Part shown: piece after piece, positions 63,296 to 64,000 of the stretch
Position numbering within the stretch: position 1 is the stretch's first letter
Layout: each line of letters begins with the position of its first letter
NCBI GenBank assembly: GCA_963920525.1
Contig: OY986435.1
Location: forward strand, 221,866,399-221,930,398
Direction: 5' to 3'
Source of the DNA: Dichetophora obliterata
Lineage: Eukaryota > Arthropoda > Insecta > Diptera > Sciomyzidae
DNA: 64,000 bases
The notes under the pieces: generated by a model
The model's database searches: none
What the model was told of the DNA's origin: nothing
Seen by the model: only the letters and a program-made list of their open reading frames with translations
Translations under genes and position numbers: made by a program

Positions 63296-64000
63296 GTTTG
63301 GGTGGCTTCTAAAATCCCAACATGCCTACATTAAAGGCAAATCTACAGAGACAGCTCTGCACTCTCTTGTGTCTACCATCGAAAAATCACTTGAGAACAA
63401 AGAATACGCACTTGCTGCTTTTCTAGATATAGCAGGGGCATTCAATAACGTCCTTCCATGTGCAGTCACCTCGGCCTTGTCGGAATTGGGGGTGGAGGAT
63501 TTTCTCGTGAGTTTCATACACCAAATGCTCTTGGGCAGGGTGGTGAACTCAGAACTGGGGGATCCTCCACTCGTAGGTTTGTAAGCAGAGTCACTCCGCA
63601 GGGAGGAGTTTTATCTCCACTTCTGTTATCCGTGACGGTTGACGAGCTGTTGCGTATCATGGAGGGGGAAGGCTACAAGGTTGTAGCTTATGCAGACGAT
63701 ATTGCAATCATTTTTAACGGAAAGTTTCCCCAGACTCTCTGCCAACTCATGGAGAGAGCACTCTTAATTCTCTCGAGATGGGCATCTACTTGTGGTTTAA
63801 GTGTAAACACCGAGAAAACAGATCTCATTCTTTTCACTAGGAAATATAAAACCCCCAACTTAGAACCTCCGCGTCTGAACGGCACGAGGTTGCTCTTTAG
63901 CGACAGCACGAAATACCTAGGAGTTATTCTGGATAAGAAGCTTATCTGGAATGTTAACAATAAGGAACGTGTTAAAAAGGCAAACATAGCACTATTTGCC
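63296..64000 (+). pseudogene. LINE reverse-transcriptase fragment, duplicated copy
   Basis: Copy of 57990-58695 with the same frameshift and the same YADD box (about 63686). It continues to the end of the window. Confidence 0.85.

Larger units (their letters stand above)
58752..64000. repeat. 5.3-kb tandem duplication, unit 2 (runs off the window)
   Basis: Copy of 53444-58691. Its content, by offset, is the MULE-like MITE 58911-59167, Harbinger-like MITE 59460-59932, piggyBac-like right end to 60181, hAT-like remnant about 60701-60769, 215-bp MITE 62314-62528, NPC2 exon 1 copy 62540-62618, promoter copy 62704-62743 and LINE RT fragment from 63296. Differences seen are a 2-bp deletion near 60257 and A to G at 63998. 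Confidence 0.97.

Overview
The window looks like repeat-rich nuclear DNA of a fly (Diptera, probably a higher fly). The evidence is AT-rich non-coding sequence, a short GT-AG intron and a TATA plus TCAGTT-type start site in the one convincing host gene, and a dense, nested mix of Tc1, hAT, PIF/Harbinger-like, piggyBac-like and non-LTR sequences together with an Osvaldo/Ulysses-style LTR element. There are no rRNA genes or CRISPR arrays. Most open frames are chance or transposon debris. All family calls were made by reading motifs, without a database search.

Layout. 1-9.4 kb: a broken Tc1 element with long inverted repeats, several MITE or foldback repeats, a ~240-bp tandem repeat, and two degenerate hAT elements whose 8-bp target-site duplications can still be read. 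9.4-20.9 kb: one LTR retrotransposon with 2-kb LTRs, a Lys-type primer site, gag, and a pol frame that has lost reverse transcriptase, RNase H and the integrase core while staying open. Downstream of pol are a Ulp1-like (C48, SUMO-protease-type) cysteine protease frame and a long Pro/Gln-rich repeat protein. 20.9-44 kb: AT-rich sequence holding MITEs, a LINE 3' fragment with RNase H, a tRNA-like sequence, a possible C2H2 zinc-finger gene fragment, tandem repeats, a perfect-looking hairpin and a 2-kb hAT-like element.

44.3-57.4 kb: an NPC2/ML-domain lipid-binding protein gene on the minus strand. Exons 2 and 3 lie at 44.3-44.8 kb. The signal-peptide exon lies at 57.2-57.3 kb and joins in phase while supplying the first of six conserved cysteines. 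The ~12.5-kb first intron is packed with a LINE containing a Harbinger-like MITE (itself containing another MITE), a ~445-bp pentanucleotide array, a diverged minisatellite block and a nested piggyBac-like element.

53.4-64 kb: a nearly identical 5.3-kb tandem duplication, running off the window, that copies the NPC2 promoter and exon 1. It is either a very recent duplication or an assembly artefact.

The strongest candidates for something unusual are the Ulp1-bearing, RT-less LTR element and the duplicated first exon of the NPC2-like gene.
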